This document shows positions 54,021-61,558 of a stretch of DNA of 64,000 nt, piece by piece. The notes below the pieces were generated by a model that was not told where the DNA came from, ran no database searches, and saw only the letters and a list, made by a program, of their open reading frames with translations. This DNA comes from Belnapia mucosa (lineage in GTDB: Bacteria; Pseudomonadota; Alphaproteobacteria; Acetobacterales; Acetobacteraceae): contig NZ_JAEUXJ010000003.1 in NCBI RefSeq assembly GCF_016775475.1, positions 1-64,000 of the forward strand. Direction: 5' to 3'. The first letter of the stretch is position 1. Each line of letters opens with the position of its first letter. Position numbers and translations under genes: made by a program.

Positions 54021-54248
54021 ATGAAGCCCGATATCCATCCCGATTACCACACGATCACCATCGTCATGACGGACGGCACGACCTATACGACGCGGTCCTG
54101 CTACGGGAACGAGGGTGACACGATCCGCCTCGACATCGACCCGAAGTCCCATCCGGCCTGGACCGGCGTGCAGCGGGTGATGGACACCGGCGGCCAGGTG
54201 GCGAAGTTCAACAAGAAGTTCGCCGGCATCGGCGCCCGCAAGAAGTAG
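54021..54248 (+). CDS. rpmE: 50S ribosomal protein L31
   Basis: The 75-residue protein starts [20 protein letters not shown] and contains [16 protein letters not shown] and [11 protein letters not shown], which is bacterial L31. There is only one cysteine (SCYG), so the four-Cys zinc site of the C+ form is absent; this is the zinc-free type. The gene is followed at once by a strong terminator. Confidence 0.96.
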   Translation: MKPDIHPDYHTITIVMTDGTTYTTRSCYGNEGDTIRLDIDPKSHPAWTGVQRVMDTGGQVAKFNKKFAGIGARKK

Positions 54249-54277
54249 GCTTCGTCCCACTCGGACGGCTCTTTGGG

Positions 54278-54312
54278 AAAGGCCGCGCCCCCTTGAACGG
54301 GGCGCGGCCTTT
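54278..54312 (+). terminator. Strong intrinsic terminator after rpmE
   Basis: AAAGGCCGCGCCCC (54278-54291) pairs perfectly with GGGGCGCGGCCTTT (54299-54312) around the loop CTTGAAC. The trailing sequence TTTGCTAATTTCT is T-rich. Confidence 0.9.
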
Positions 54313-54334
54313 GCTAATTTCTCCCTCCGTCAGG

Positions 54335-54391
54335 GGCGCCCGAATGGGGCTCCTGGCGCGGTTCACCGCAAGCAGCGGCGCCCGAATGGGG
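54335..54391 (+). repeat. 15-bp direct repeat in the hsp20 upstream region
   Basis: GGCGCCCGAATGGGG occurs at 54335-54349 and again at 54377-54391, 42 bp apart (start to start). Between them GCGGTTCACCGC can form a short hairpin. It lies just upstream of the ROSE hairpin and may be part of the structured leader or its promoter. Confidence 0.6.
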
Positions 54392-54419
54392 TCGATGCAG
54401 CAGAACCGCCGGCACAATC

Positions 54420-54445
54420 GGACCTTGCTTCCGCCAAGGAGGTTC
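54420..54445 (+). promoter_or_regulatory. ROSE-type RNA thermometer hairpin masking the hsp20 ribosome-binding site
   Basis: The last leader hairpin pairs GGACCTTGCT (54420-54429) with AGGAGGTTC (54437-54445) around a 7-nt loop. The ROSE signature TTGCT pairs with AGGA of the Shine-Dalgarno sequence, and G54427 is bulged, exactly as in known alphaproteobacterial ROSE elements. The Shine-Dalgarno AAGGAGG (54436-54442) is thereby closed at low temperature and melts at heat shock. Confidence 0.85.
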
Positions 54446-54452
54446 TCTGGCT

Positions 54453-54929
54453 ATGAATACCCTCGATTTCTCCCCGCTGTTCCGCACCGCCATTGGCTTC
54501 GACCGTCTGGCCCGCACGCTCGAGACGGCGCGCGCCTCGCAGGACCAGCAGGGCTATCCCCCGTACAACATCGAGAAGGTCGGTGAGGACAGCTACGTCC
54601 TGACCATGGCCGTCGCCGGCTTCGGCCCGAACGACCTCGAGATCGTCGCGCGCGACAACGTCCTCACCGTTGCCGGCCGCGCGCCGCAGACCGAGGAAGG
54701 CCGCAGCTACCTGCATCGCGGCATCGCCGGCCGCGCCTTCGAGCGTCGCTTCGCCCTGGCCGACCATATCGTGGTCGATGGCGCGAACCTCGAGCATGGC
54801 CTGCTCCAGCTCTCGCTGAAGCGGGTGGTGCCGGAGGCGCTGAAGCCCCGCCGCATCCCGGTGCAGGCCGGCCGTCCGGCCATCGCCAACCAGGACCAGC
54901 CGGAGGCGCCGCAGGCCCAGGCTGCCTGA
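54453..54929 (+). CDS. Small heat-shock protein Hsp20 (IbpA-like)
   Basis: The 158-residue chaperone starts NTLDFSPLFRTAIGFDRLAR, has the alpha-crystallin domain (PPYNIEKVGEDSYVLTMAVA, FGPNDLEIVARDN, LHRGIAGRAFERRFALADHI) and a C-terminal anchor of the I-x-V type (RRIPVQA). It binds unfolding proteins and prevents aggregation in the cytoplasm. Translation is likely temperature-controlled by the ROSE hairpin that includes its ribosome-binding site. A terminator follows. Confidence 0.96.
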   Translation: MNTLDFSPLFRTAIGFDRLARTLETARASQDQQGYPPYNIEKVGEDSYVLTMAVAGFGPNDLEIVARDNVLTVAGRAPQTEEGRSYLHRGIAGRAFERRFALADHIVVDGANLEHGLLQLSLKRVVPEALKPRRIPVQAGRPAIANQDQPEAPQAQAA

Positions 54930-54947
54930 GGGCAGTTCGGCCATCAG

Positions 54948-54980
54948 GGCCGGCGGGGGCAGCCCCGCCGGCCTTTTTCA
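54948..54980 (+). terminator. Intrinsic terminator after hsp20
   Basis: GGCCGGCGGGG (54948-54958) pairs perfectly with CCCCGCCGGCC (54963-54973) around GCAG, followed by TTTTTCATGCTTTTTT. Confidence 0.92.
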
Positions 54981-54993
54981 TGCTTTTTTATGG

Positions 54994-55073
54994 CGGCACC
55001 GGCCCACACCCCCACCTGGCCACCCATCAGCATACTGTCGTGGGTAGCCGGGTGGGGCTGCGGGCCGGTGCCG
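54994..55073. repeat. 80-nt near-perfect long inverted repeat
   Basis: CGGCACCGGCCC (54994-55005) pairs with GGGCCGGTGCCG (55062-55073). Inside, CCCCACC pairs with GGTGGGG, GGC with GCC and ACCCA with TGGGT, leaving a 14-nt loop (55027-55040). About 32 base pairs form with only small internal loops. It sits between the hsp20 terminator and the end of the DUF1192 gene. No T tract follows on either strand, so it is not an ordinary terminator; a structured small RNA, processing site or repeat is possible. Confidence 0.75.
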
Positions 55074-55089
55074 AGCGTCCCGATGCCCC

Positions 55090-55287
55090 TCAGCCCCCGC
55101 CGGGCTTGCGGAACAGCGCATCCGCCGCGCCCCGATGCGTCTGCCGGGCCGCGATCATCGCCTCCGCCCGGGCGATTTCGGCCCGCAAGGCGTCGATATA
55201 CTGGCGCAATTCCTCGACGTCCCAGCGATCGAGCTGGGCGGGCATGAAACGAGCGGCGACGGGGCGGGGGCTCTCTTCCTCGAACAT
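55090..55287 (-). CDS. DUF1192 family protein
   Basis: The 65-residue protein starts MFEEESPRPVAARFMPAQL, then DVEELRQYIDALRAEIARAE, a short coiled coil, and ends RGAADALFRKPGGG. This matches DUF1192 of alphaproteobacteria, without known function. I start at ATG 55287, where homology begins; the frame is open to 55467. It is divergent from trcR with a 116-bp shared promoter region. Confidence 0.85.
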   Translation of the reverse strand: MFEEESPRPVAARFMPAQLDRWDVEELRQYIDALRAEIARAEAMIAARQTHRGAADALFRKPGGG

Positions 55288-55403
55288 GGGCGGTTTCTCT
55301 CGATCAAGCGGGCTTTGACCATGCCCGGCGCCGCCTCTATATCCCAGCCCAAGTCGCGGCGGGGGATCCCGCCTTGCCCCGCGTCGCCCAGATAGGTTCG
55401 CCC

Positions 55404-55973
55404 ATGACCCAACCGCTGATGCCCAAGGCCACCGCCGTGTGGCTGATCGATAAAACTTCCCTGACATTCGAACAGGTCGCCGATTTCGTGGGCATGCACC
55501 CGCTGGAGGTGCAGGCGATCGCCGATGGCGAGGTCGCGCAGGGGATCATCGGCTACGACCCCGTGCTGAACGGCCAGTTGACGCGCCAGGAGATCGCCCG
55601 CTGCGAGGCCGATCCGGCCTTCCGGCTGCAGATCCAGTCCTCGGCCCTGCCGGCGCCGAAGGTTCGCGGCAAGGGCGCCCGCTACACCCCCGTCTCCAAG
55701 CGGAACGACCGGCCGGACGCCATCGCCTGGCTGATCCGCCACCATCCGCAGCTCTCGGATGCGACGGTCGGCAAGCTCGTCGGCACCACCAAGGAGACCA
55801 TCGCCAAGGTCCGCGACCGGACCCACTGGAACAGCGCCAATATCAAGCCGCGCGACCCGGTGATCCTCGGCCTGTGCAGCCAGTCGGACCTGAATGCGGC
55901 CCTGATCGCCGCGGGCGACCGGCCGGCCAGCGCCGTACCCCTGCCGGATGCGGCGGAAGACCCGGCGGCCTGA
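55404..55973 (+). CDS. trcR: Cell-cycle transcriptional regulator TrcR (DUF1013)
   Basis: The 189-residue protein starts QPLMPKATAVWLIDKTSLTF, EQVADFVGMHPLEVQAIADG, and has a second helix-turn-helix-like segment (AIAWLIRHHPQLSDATVGKL, VGTTKETIAKVRDRTHWN). It matches DUF1013/TrcR, a conserved alphaproteobacterial regulator linked to cell-cycle transcription. The ATG at 55404 follows ATAGGTTCGCCC. Housekeeping genes surround it. Confidence 0.92.
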   Translation: MTQPLMPKATAVWLIDKTSLTFEQVADFVGMHPLEVQAIADGEVAQGIIGYDPVLNGQLTRQEIARCEADPAFRLQIQSSALPAPKVRGKGARYTPVSKRNDRPDAIAWLIRHHPQLSDATVGKLVGTTKETIAKVRDRTHWNSANIKPRDPVILGLCSQSDLNAALIAAGDRPASAVPLPDAAEDPAA

Positions 55974-55993
55974 ATGCCGCCGGGCCGGAAGCG

Positions 55994-56164
55994 CTAATTC
56001 GACCGGCGGAGCCGCTCGATCTCCTCGCGCAGTTTCAGCTTTTCCCGTTTCAGCCGCGCCAGCTCCATCTCATCGGGTCGCGGTCGGGTGCCCTGCGCCA
56101 TGATCTCCCGTTCCAGGATGGCATGCTTGTCCTCGAGGGAGCGGAGCCTCGGCGAGCTCATCAT
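55994..56164 (-). CDS. YdcH family protein (DUF465), copy 1
   Basis: The 56-residue protein has SLEDKHAILEREIMAQGTR and ends LKREKLKLREEIERLRRS, the pattern of DUF465/YdcH small helical hairpins. Function unknown. AAAGGAG lies eight bases before the ATG at 56164 (second ATG at 56161). It is divergent from a second family member at 56343. Confidence 0.88.
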   Translation of the reverse strand: MMSSPRLRSLEDKHAILEREIMAQGTRPRPDEMELARLKREKLKLREEIERLRRSN

Positions 56165-56342
56165 GCAGGCATCTCCTTTAGATCCGGTTGCGCCCTGGGC
56201 GCAGCCCCATCGGGGCGGCAGCAGGCCGGGTCCGGTGGCCCGGCCAAGCTGTTGCGCCCGGGCCGGGGCATGGTAATGGCGACCGCGCCCCGTTTGCACG
56301 CCTCCTTTTTCCCCCACCGTCCAGCCCCGGGCCCGCATATCG

Positions 56343-56543
56343 ATGCTCGATGACCGAGACAGCCTGCTGCGCCGCCTGCATGAGATGCGGAGCGAGCACC
56401 GCGACCTCGACACGGTCATCGCCCGATTGCAGGACAGCATCGCCGATCAGCTCCAGGTGCAGCGGCTGAAGAAGCGCAAGCTGAAGCTGAAGGACGAGAT
56501 CTCCTGGCTGGAAAGCCGCCTCCTGCCCGATATCAGCGCATGA
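56343..56543 (+). CDS. YdcH family protein (DUF465), copy 2
   Basis: The 66-residue protein starts [20 protein letters not shown] and ends [20 protein letters not shown], a DUF465 helical hairpin. It overlaps purE by four bases (ATGA) and so is in the purine operon. The 178-bp region between the two divergent copies should hold both promoters. Confidence 0.88.
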   Translation: MLDDRDSLLRRLHEMRSEHRDLDTVIARLQDSIADQLQVQRLKKRKLKLKDEISWLESRLLPDISA

Positions 56544-57040
56544 GCGACCCAATTCCCCCCTCGGCGCCCCTTATCGGCGTCATCATGGGCAGCCGCTCCG
56601 ACTGGGAAACGATGCGCCACGCGGCGGAGGTGCTGGAGCGGCTCGGCATCCCGCACGAGACGCGGGTGGTCTCGGCCCATCGCACGCCGGACCGGCTGTT
56701 CGAATACGCTAAGGCAGCGCGCGGCCGCGGCCTCCGGGTCATCATCGCCGGCGCCGGTGGCGCGGCCCATCTGCCGGGCATGGCCGCCGCCATGACGCCG
56801 TTGCCGGTCCTTGGCGTGCCGGTCGAGAGCCATGCGCTGAAGGGCATGGACAGCCTGCTCTCCATCGCCCAGATGCCGGGCGGCATCCCCGTCGGAACGC
56901 TGGCCATCGGCCGCGCCGGCGCCACCAATGCCGGGCTGCTGGCCGCCGCGATCCTCGCCCTCTCCGACCCGGAACTGGCCGGTCGGCTCGATGCCTGGCG
57001 CGCCGCCCAGACCGAGGGCGTGGCGGAGACGCCGGCATGA
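56540..57040 (+). CDS. purE: N5-carboxyaminoimidazole ribonucleotide mutase
   Basis: The 166-residue enzyme has [20 protein letters not shown], the active-site [15 protein letters not shown] and [18 protein letters not shown]. It converts N5-CAIR to CAIR in purine synthesis. Length is normal for class I PurE. It is coupled at both ends by ATGA overlaps, with a YdcH gene upstream and purK downstream. Confidence 0.97.
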   Translation: MSDPIPPSAPLIGVIMGSRSDWETMRHAAEVLERLGIPHETRVVSAHRTPDRLFEYAKAARGRGLRVIIAGAGGAAHLPGMAAAMTPLPVLGVPVESHALKGMDSLLSIAQMPGGIPVGTLAIGRAGATNAGLLAAAILALSDPELAGRLDAWRAAQTEGVAETPA

Positions 57041-58158
57041 GCTTCCCGCTGCCGCCGGGCTCGACCATCGGCATCCTGGGCGGCGGCCAGCTCGGCCGGA
57101 TGTCCGCCATGGCGGCCGCCCGGCTCGGCTATCGCTGCCATGTCTATGCGCCCGAGACCGAGAGTCCCGGGATGCAGGTCTCCGCCGCCGCGACCGTCGC
57201 TCCCTATGAGGACTCGGCGGCACTGACCCGCTTCGCCGCCGCGGTCGATGTCGTCACCTTCGAATTCGAGAATGTCCCGGCCGAGACGCTGGCGACCCTC
57301 GCCCCCCTCGCGCCCTGCCGTCCGGGGGTGGAGGTGCTGCGGGTCTGCCAGGACCGTCTGGCCGAGAAATCCTTTCTCGAGAGCGCCGGCGTCCCCGTCG
57401 CCCCCTGGCGCGCGGTGGAGGACGAGGCCGGCCTCGCCGAGGCCATCGCCGCGATCGGCCTGCCGGCGGTGCTGAAGACGACCCGCCTCGGCTATGACGG
57501 GCGCGGCCAGGCGGTGATCCGCCGCCCGGAGGAGGCCGCGGCCGCCTTCGCCCGGCTGGCGCCGAAGCCGCTGATCCTCGAAGCCTTCGTCCCCTTCGTC
57601 GCCGAGGTCTCGGCCATCGCCGCGCGCGACGAGGATGGCGCGACCGTGGTCTATGACGCGGTCGAGAATCGCCACCGCGACCATATCCTCGATCTCAGCT
57701 TCGCCCCGGCGCGGCTGCCGGCCGATGTGGCGGCCGCCGCACGGCGCCATGCGGTGGCGGTGGCCGAGGCGTTGGGCCTGATCGGCGTGCTCGCGCTCGA
57801 GATGTTCGTGCTGCCGGACGGCCGGTTGCTGGGCAATGAGATCGCGCCGCGGCCACATAATTCCGGCCACTGGACCATGGATGCCTGCGCCGCCGGCCAG
57901 TTCGAGCAGCATGTGCGCGCCGTGGCCGGCCTGCCACTGGCTGCCGCGACGCGACATCACGATGCTGTGATGCGAAACCTCGTCGGGTCGGACGGCCTGG
58001 AGCGCTGGCCAGGCCTGCTGCGGAGCCCGGGCGTGGTGCCGCACTGGTATGGCAAGGCAGAGGCTCGGAAGGGCCGAAAGCTGGGCCACGCCAATCGGTT
58101 GCTGCCGCTCGGCAGCCTCGACAGCCTGGATGACGAGGCCGCCCTGGCCGGCCTGTGA
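57037..58158 (+). CDS. purK: N5-carboxyaminoimidazole ribonucleotide synthase
   Basis: The 373-residue ATP-grasp enzyme starts [20 protein letters not shown], has [31 protein letters not shown] and [17 protein letters not shown]. It makes N5-CAIR from AIR, bicarbonate and ATP, the substrate of PurE. It overlaps purE by four bases and ends the operon. Confidence 0.97.
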   Translation: MSFPLPPGSTIGILGGGQLGRMSAMAAARLGYRCHVYAPETESPGMQVSAAATVAPYEDSAALTRFAAAVDVVTFEFENVPAETLATLAPLAPCRPGVEVLRVCQDRLAEKSFLESAGVPVAPWRAVEDEAGLAEAIAAIGLPAVLKTTRLGYDGRGQAVIRRPEEAAAAFARLAPKPLILEAFVPFVAEVSAIAARDEDGATVVYDAVENRHRDHILDLSFAPARLPADVAAAARRHAVAVAEALGLIGVLALEMFVLPDGRLLGNEIAPRPHNSGHWTMDACAAGQFEQHVRAVAGLPLAAATRHHDAVMRNLVGSDGLERWPGLLRSPGVVPHWYGKAEARKGRKLGHANRLLPLGSLDSLDDEAALAGL

Positions 58159-58248
58159 CGTATTTGCCATCCCCCGCTGTGGTTTTCTCGCCACATCGAT
58201 GCGGAATTGGTTCCGCCTGGGGTGCAGGTTGCGGTCCTCGATGCTAGG

Positions 58249-58317
58249 TTCCCGAAACGCAGCGCTGTCGCCGCCTCAACTTCGCGGCAGAGCGTGGCGA
58301 CACACAGCGTTTCGGAA
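58249..58317 (+). promoter_or_regulatory. Long imperfect hairpin in the leader of the first OmpA-like gene
   Basis: TTCCCGAAACGC...GTCGCC (58249-58272) pairs with GGCGAC...GCGTTTCGGAA (58296-58317). About 18-20 base pairs form with small bulges, and the hairpin ends six bases before the GAGGAG ribosome-binding site. Porin leaders are often targets for RNA stability control, so a regulatory role is plausible. Confidence 0.5.
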
Positions 58318-58335
58318 GAATCGAGGAGAATGGTG

Positions 58336-59382
58336 ATGACCCTCAGGAAGGCCCTTCTGGCGGCGACGGTGCTGGCGCTGCCGGTTGCCGCGCAGGCGCA
58401 GCCGGTCTCCGGCCTCTACATCGGCGCCGGCGGTGGCCTGAACTTCCACCAGACGTCGAACAACAACGGCGCCAAGACCAAGTTCGACGATGTCGGCGCG
58501 GTCGGCCTCGTCGCGATCGGCTGGGGCTTCGGCAACGGCCTGCGCGCCGAGATCGAAGGCAGCTATCGCCACAACGAGATCCGCAGCATCACTGGCGGCG
58601 GCAGGAACGGCAATGGCGGCTATTTCCGCAACTACGCCGCGATGGCCAACGTCCTGTATGACTTCAATCTCGGCCTGCCGGTCATTCCGTACCTGGGCGT
58701 TGGCGTCGGCTACGGCTGGGCCGATGTCGACAAGGCGCGCCTCGCCGGCCCCGGCGCCGCCCGCTATCGGATCGAGGACACTGACGGCAACCTCGCCTAT
58801 CAGGGCATCGCCGGCCTGGCCTTCGCGCTGCCGGTTCCCGGCCTGGCGCTGACCGCTGAGTACCGGTTCTTCGGCACGCTCGAGCCGAAGCTGGACATCG
58901 ACCGCACCAGCACCGTGGGCGCCCCGGGCGGCACCTACAAGCCGACCAACTACAACCACAGCGCGCTGCTCGGCATCCGCTATGCCTTCAACGCGCCGGT
59001 TGCCCCGCCGCCGGTTCAGCAGGTTCCGGCGGTCGTGCAGCCGGCCGAGACGGCCCGCACCTACCTGGTCTTCTTCGACTGGGATCGTGCCGACCTGACC
59101 GACCGCGCCCGCCAGATCATCGGCGAGGCCGCCAGCGCCGTCCGCCGCGTGCAGAGCACCCGCATCGAGGTGGCCGGCCATGCCGACCGTTCGGGCACCC
59201 CGCAGTACAACCAGCGCCTCTCCGAGCGGCGCGCCCAGGCCGTGGCCGCCGAGCTGGTCCGTCAGGGCGTGAGCCGCAACGAGATCGCGGTCACCGCCTT
59301 CGGCGAGAGCCGCCCGCTGGTTCCGACCGCGGATGGCGTGCGCGAGCCGCAGAACCGCCGCGTCGAGATCGTCCTGCGCTAA
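58336..59382 (+). CDS. OmpA family outer-membrane protein, tandem copy 1
   Basis: The 348-residue protein has a signal peptide (TLRKALLAATVLALPVAAQA). An eight-strand beta-barrel follows (SGLYIGAGGGLNFHQ, GWGFGNGLRAEIEGSYRHNE, YLGVGVGYGWADV, LTAEYRFFG, HSALLGIRYAF), then a Pro-rich linker and an OmpA C-terminal peptidoglycan-binding domain (VFFDWDRADLT, GHADRSGTPQYNQRLSERRA). It ties outer membrane to cell wall. ATG 58336 lies seven bases after GAGGAG. A terminator separates it from copy 2. Confidence 0.93.
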   Translation: MTLRKALLAATVLALPVAAQAQPVSGLYIGAGGGLNFHQTSNNNGAKTKFDDVGAVGLVAIGWGFGNGLRAEIEGSYRHNEIRSITGGGRNGNGGYFRNYAAMANVLYDFNLGLPVIPYLGVGVGYGWADVDKARLAGPGAARYRIEDTDGNLAYQGIAGLAFALPVPGLALTAEYRFFGTLEPKLDIDRTSTVGAPGGTYKPTNYNHSALLGIRYAFNAPVAPPPVQQVPAVVQPAETARTYLVFFDWDRADLTDRARQIIGEAASAVRRVQSTRIEVAGHADRSGTPQYNQRLSERRAQAVAAELVRQGVSRNEIAVTAFGESRPLVPTADGVREPQNRRVEIVLR

Positions 59383-59409
59383 GCAGCCGACCTCCCGCAA
59401 GGGCTTGGG

Positions 59410-59440
59410 AAAGGGGTGCCGAAAGGCGCCCCTTTTTCTT
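59410..59440 (+). terminator. Intrinsic terminator between the two OmpA-like genes
   Basis: AAAGGGGTGCC (59410-59420) pairs with GGCGCCCCTTT (59425-59435), with one G-U pair, around a GAAA loop, then TTCTTT. A second small hairpin (CTGTGGCA/TGCCACAG, 59464-59483) follows. Confidence 0.92.
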
Positions 59441-59611
59441 TGAGTTTCAGGCTGTAACGGCGGCTGTGGCAGCCTTGCCACAGTCACAGAGCTCGCGTTT
59501 CCGGCACCGAACTTCCCGCCAATTTTTTTCTTAACCGAGGGAACGCACCCCGCGCCCGCACCGGATGGCCGGTTCCCGACGGGGCTGCGTCTCTTGCTTG
59601 GAGCATAGTTT

Positions 59612-60775
59612 ATGAGCCTGAAACGGGCCCTGCTGGCGACCACCGCGGTCGCTCTCCCCCTGCTCGCCGGCCTCGGCACCGCCAGCGCACAGCCGGTCAC
59701 CGGCCTCTATATCGGCGCCGGCGCCGGTGCGAACTGGGTGAACAGCCCCGAGCGTTTTGAACCGGCTTCCGAAGGCTTCACCATCGGCGGTCAGCGGAAC
59801 ACCGTCGGCAAAGCCAATTTCAACACCGGCTGGGTCGGCGTCCTCAGCCTGGGTTGGGGCTTCGGCAACGGGCTTCGTGCCGAGATCGAGGGCAATTACC
59901 GTGAGAACGAGGTCGACAGCCTCCGCGGCTTCAATCTCGCGCCCCTCTCCCGGACCGGTGGCTTCCAGCGCTCCTACGGCGTGATGGCCAATGTGTTCTA
60001 CGATTTCGACTTCGCTAACTTCGGCCTCGGACAGAGTGTCATTCAGCCCTATGTCGGCGTTGGCGCCGGCTATGCCCTGACCGAGTTCAGCAACATCCGT
60101 GGCGTCAGCGCCGGAAACGGTCTGGTGCTGCACGCGGATGATAAGCAGAGCATCGGGGATGGCAGCTTCGCCTTCCAGGGCATCGTGGGCCTTGCCACGC
60201 CCTTGACCTGGCTCGGCGTTACCGGCCTGACCCTGACGGCCGAGTACCGCTTCTTCGGCATGCTGGAGAATGAGGTGAAGGGTTCGATCCGGGATGGGGC
60301 GAACCGCATCGTCGGGAACACCAGGCTGGAGACGGACAAGTACAACCACTCCGCCATGCTCGGCCTGCGCTACGCACTGTTCCAGCCGCCGCCGGCCCCG
60401 CCGCCGGTCGTCGCTGCCCCGGCCCCGGCTCCGGTGCCGGCTCCGGCGCGGACCTATCTGGTGTTCTTCGACTGGGATCGGGCTGACCTGACCACCCGCG
60501 CCCGCGAGATCATCGGCGAGGCCGCCCAGAACGCCCGGCGCGTCGAGTCCACCCGGATCGAGGTTGCGGGCCATGCCGACCGTTCCGGCACGCCGCAGTA
60601 CAACCAGCGCCTGTCCGAGCGCCGCGCCCAGGCGGTTGCGGCTGAGCTGATGGCCCGTGGCATCGGCCGGAACGAGATCAGCGTGACGGCCTTCGGTGAG
60701 AGCCGGCCGCTGGTCCCGACCGCGGATGGCGTGCGCGAGCCGCAGAACCGCCGCGTCGAGATCGTGCTCCGCTAA
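59612..60775 (+). CDS. OmpA family outer-membrane protein, tandem copy 2
   Basis: The 387-residue paralogue of the preceding gene has a signal peptide (LLATTAVALPLLAGLGTASA), a barrel with longer loops (LYIGAGAGANWVNSPE, GWGFGNGLRAEIEGNYRENE, YVGVGAGYALTEF) and the same Pro/Ala linker and OmpA domain (VFFDWDRADLT, GHADRSGTPQYNQRLSERRA). The last 50 or so bases are nearly identical in the two genes. Its own leader and terminators show that it is a separate transcription unit. The start follows TTGGAGC. Confidence 0.93.
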   Translation: MSLKRALLATTAVALPLLAGLGTASAQPVTGLYIGAGAGANWVNSPERFEPASEGFTIGGQRNTVGKANFNTGWVGVLSLGWGFGNGLRAEIEGNYRENEVDSLRGFNLAPLSRTGGFQRSYGVMANVFYDFDFANFGLGQSVIQPYVGVGAGYALTEFSNIRGVSAGNGLVLHADDKQSIGDGSFAFQGIVGLATPLTWLGVTGLTLTAEYRFFGMLENEVKGSIRDGANRIVGNTRLETDKYNHSAMLGLRYALFQPPPAPPPVVAAPAPAPVPAPARTYLVFFDWDRADLTTRAREIIGEAAQNARRVESTRIEVAGHADRSGTPQYNQRLSERRAQAVAAELMARGIGRNEISVTAFGESRPLVPTADGVREPQNRRVEIVLR

Positions 60776-60785
60776 GTCTGACGCT

Positions 60786-60857
60786 CCGGCCGGGTGGCGA
60801 CACCCGGCCGGGACTGCAGGCTGACATGGAAAAGGGCGCCGCGAGGCGCCCTTTTTT
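60786..60857 (+). terminator. Double terminator after the second OmpA-like gene
   Basis: CCGGCCGGGTG (60786-60796) pairs perfectly with CACCCGGCCGG (60801-60811) around GCGA. The second stem AAAAGGGCGCC/GGCGCCCTTTT (60830-60840/60845-60855) also has a GCGA loop and ends in six T. Confidence 0.92.
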
Positions 60858-60879
60858 CGTCTCTGAAGCCAGTCATGTC

Positions 60880-60957
60880 CTAGAGAATGTTGAACAGGTA
60901 GAGCAGAATCAGAATCGGAATGGGGATACCAAGGAGCCAAAGCAGAATGCCGCGCAT
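60880..60957 (-). CDS. 25-residue hydrophobic membrane peptide
   Basis: The frame encodes 25 residues starting MRGILLWLLG, then IPIPILILLYLFNIL, a single membrane helix. GGAGAG lies six bases before the ATG, a good spacing. I believe similar short peptides occur in related bacteria, but the function is unknown and I cannot name a family. The CATG at 60955-60958 means its start codon overlaps that of the divergent lipoprotein gene if the latter starts at 60956. Confidence 0.7.
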   Translation of the reverse strand: MRGILLWLLGIPIPILILLYLFNIL

Positions 60958-61558
60958 GGTTACTCTCCGTTGCGTTCCAACACGTCTGGAACGCTTGCTG
61001 GTCCTTTCGGCTCCCGCACGGGCCTGCTCTCGCCTCCTCGTGATGGTCGGCCTGCTGCTCGGGCTGGCCGGTTGCGCCACCGACCCGAGCGCCGAATATC
61101 TGGGCGGCTTCGGTGACCCGATCCGTGGCGCCGCGCTCTATGCCCCGCGCAATCTGGGCGATACCAGCCGCTGGGCGGGCCAGCCGGCCGAGGCCGCGGT
61201 CGCGGCGGAACAGCTCGAATTCCTCACCGATTCCCTCACCACCGACCCGCGCTATGCGCCGGAGATCAACCCGGCCGTGCTGCAAACCCTGCAGACCGCC
61301 CGGACCGAGATGCGCGGCTATCTCGGCATCGCCCCCGATGCCGCACCGGCGGGTGTCATCGCCGGCCTGCGCCGCGCCGCCGAAGGGTTGCGTGCCGGCA
61401 GCCGCGCTCGGGCCGAGGCTGCGCTCGCCGGCCCCGCCTTCACCGCCGGCCCGACCGGGACCCTGCAACGCCTTGCCACCATGCCCCGCCTGCCGCGCAC
61501 CGCCGAGGCGGCCGGCATGGTCGCCGCCGAATTCGATCGGCTGGAGCGGCGGCGCTAG
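60956..61558 (+). CDS. Hypothetical lipoprotein
   Basis: The protein of about 200 residues has a long basic n-region, then the hydrophobic core RLLVMVGLLLGLAGC with lipobox LAGC. The mature part starts ATDPSAEYLGGFGDPIRG and is helical and alanine-rich (LQTARTEMRGYLGI, IAGLRRAAEGLRAG), without a recognised domain. The start is uncertain: ATG 60956 overlaps the divergent small gene's start, ATG 60920 is further upstream and ATG 61042 gives too short a signal. The stop shares the CTAG with the convergent radical SAM gene. Confidence 0.65.
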   Translation: MVTLRCVPTRLERLLVLSAPARACSRLLVMVGLLLGLAGCATDPSAEYLGGFGDPIRGAALYAPRNLGDTSRWAGQPAEAAVAAEQLEFLTDSLTTDPRYAPEINPAVLQTLQTARTEMRGYLGIAPDAAPAGVIAGLRRAAEGLRAGSRARAEAALAGPAFTAGPTGTLQRLATMPRLPRTAEAAGMVAAEFDRLERRR

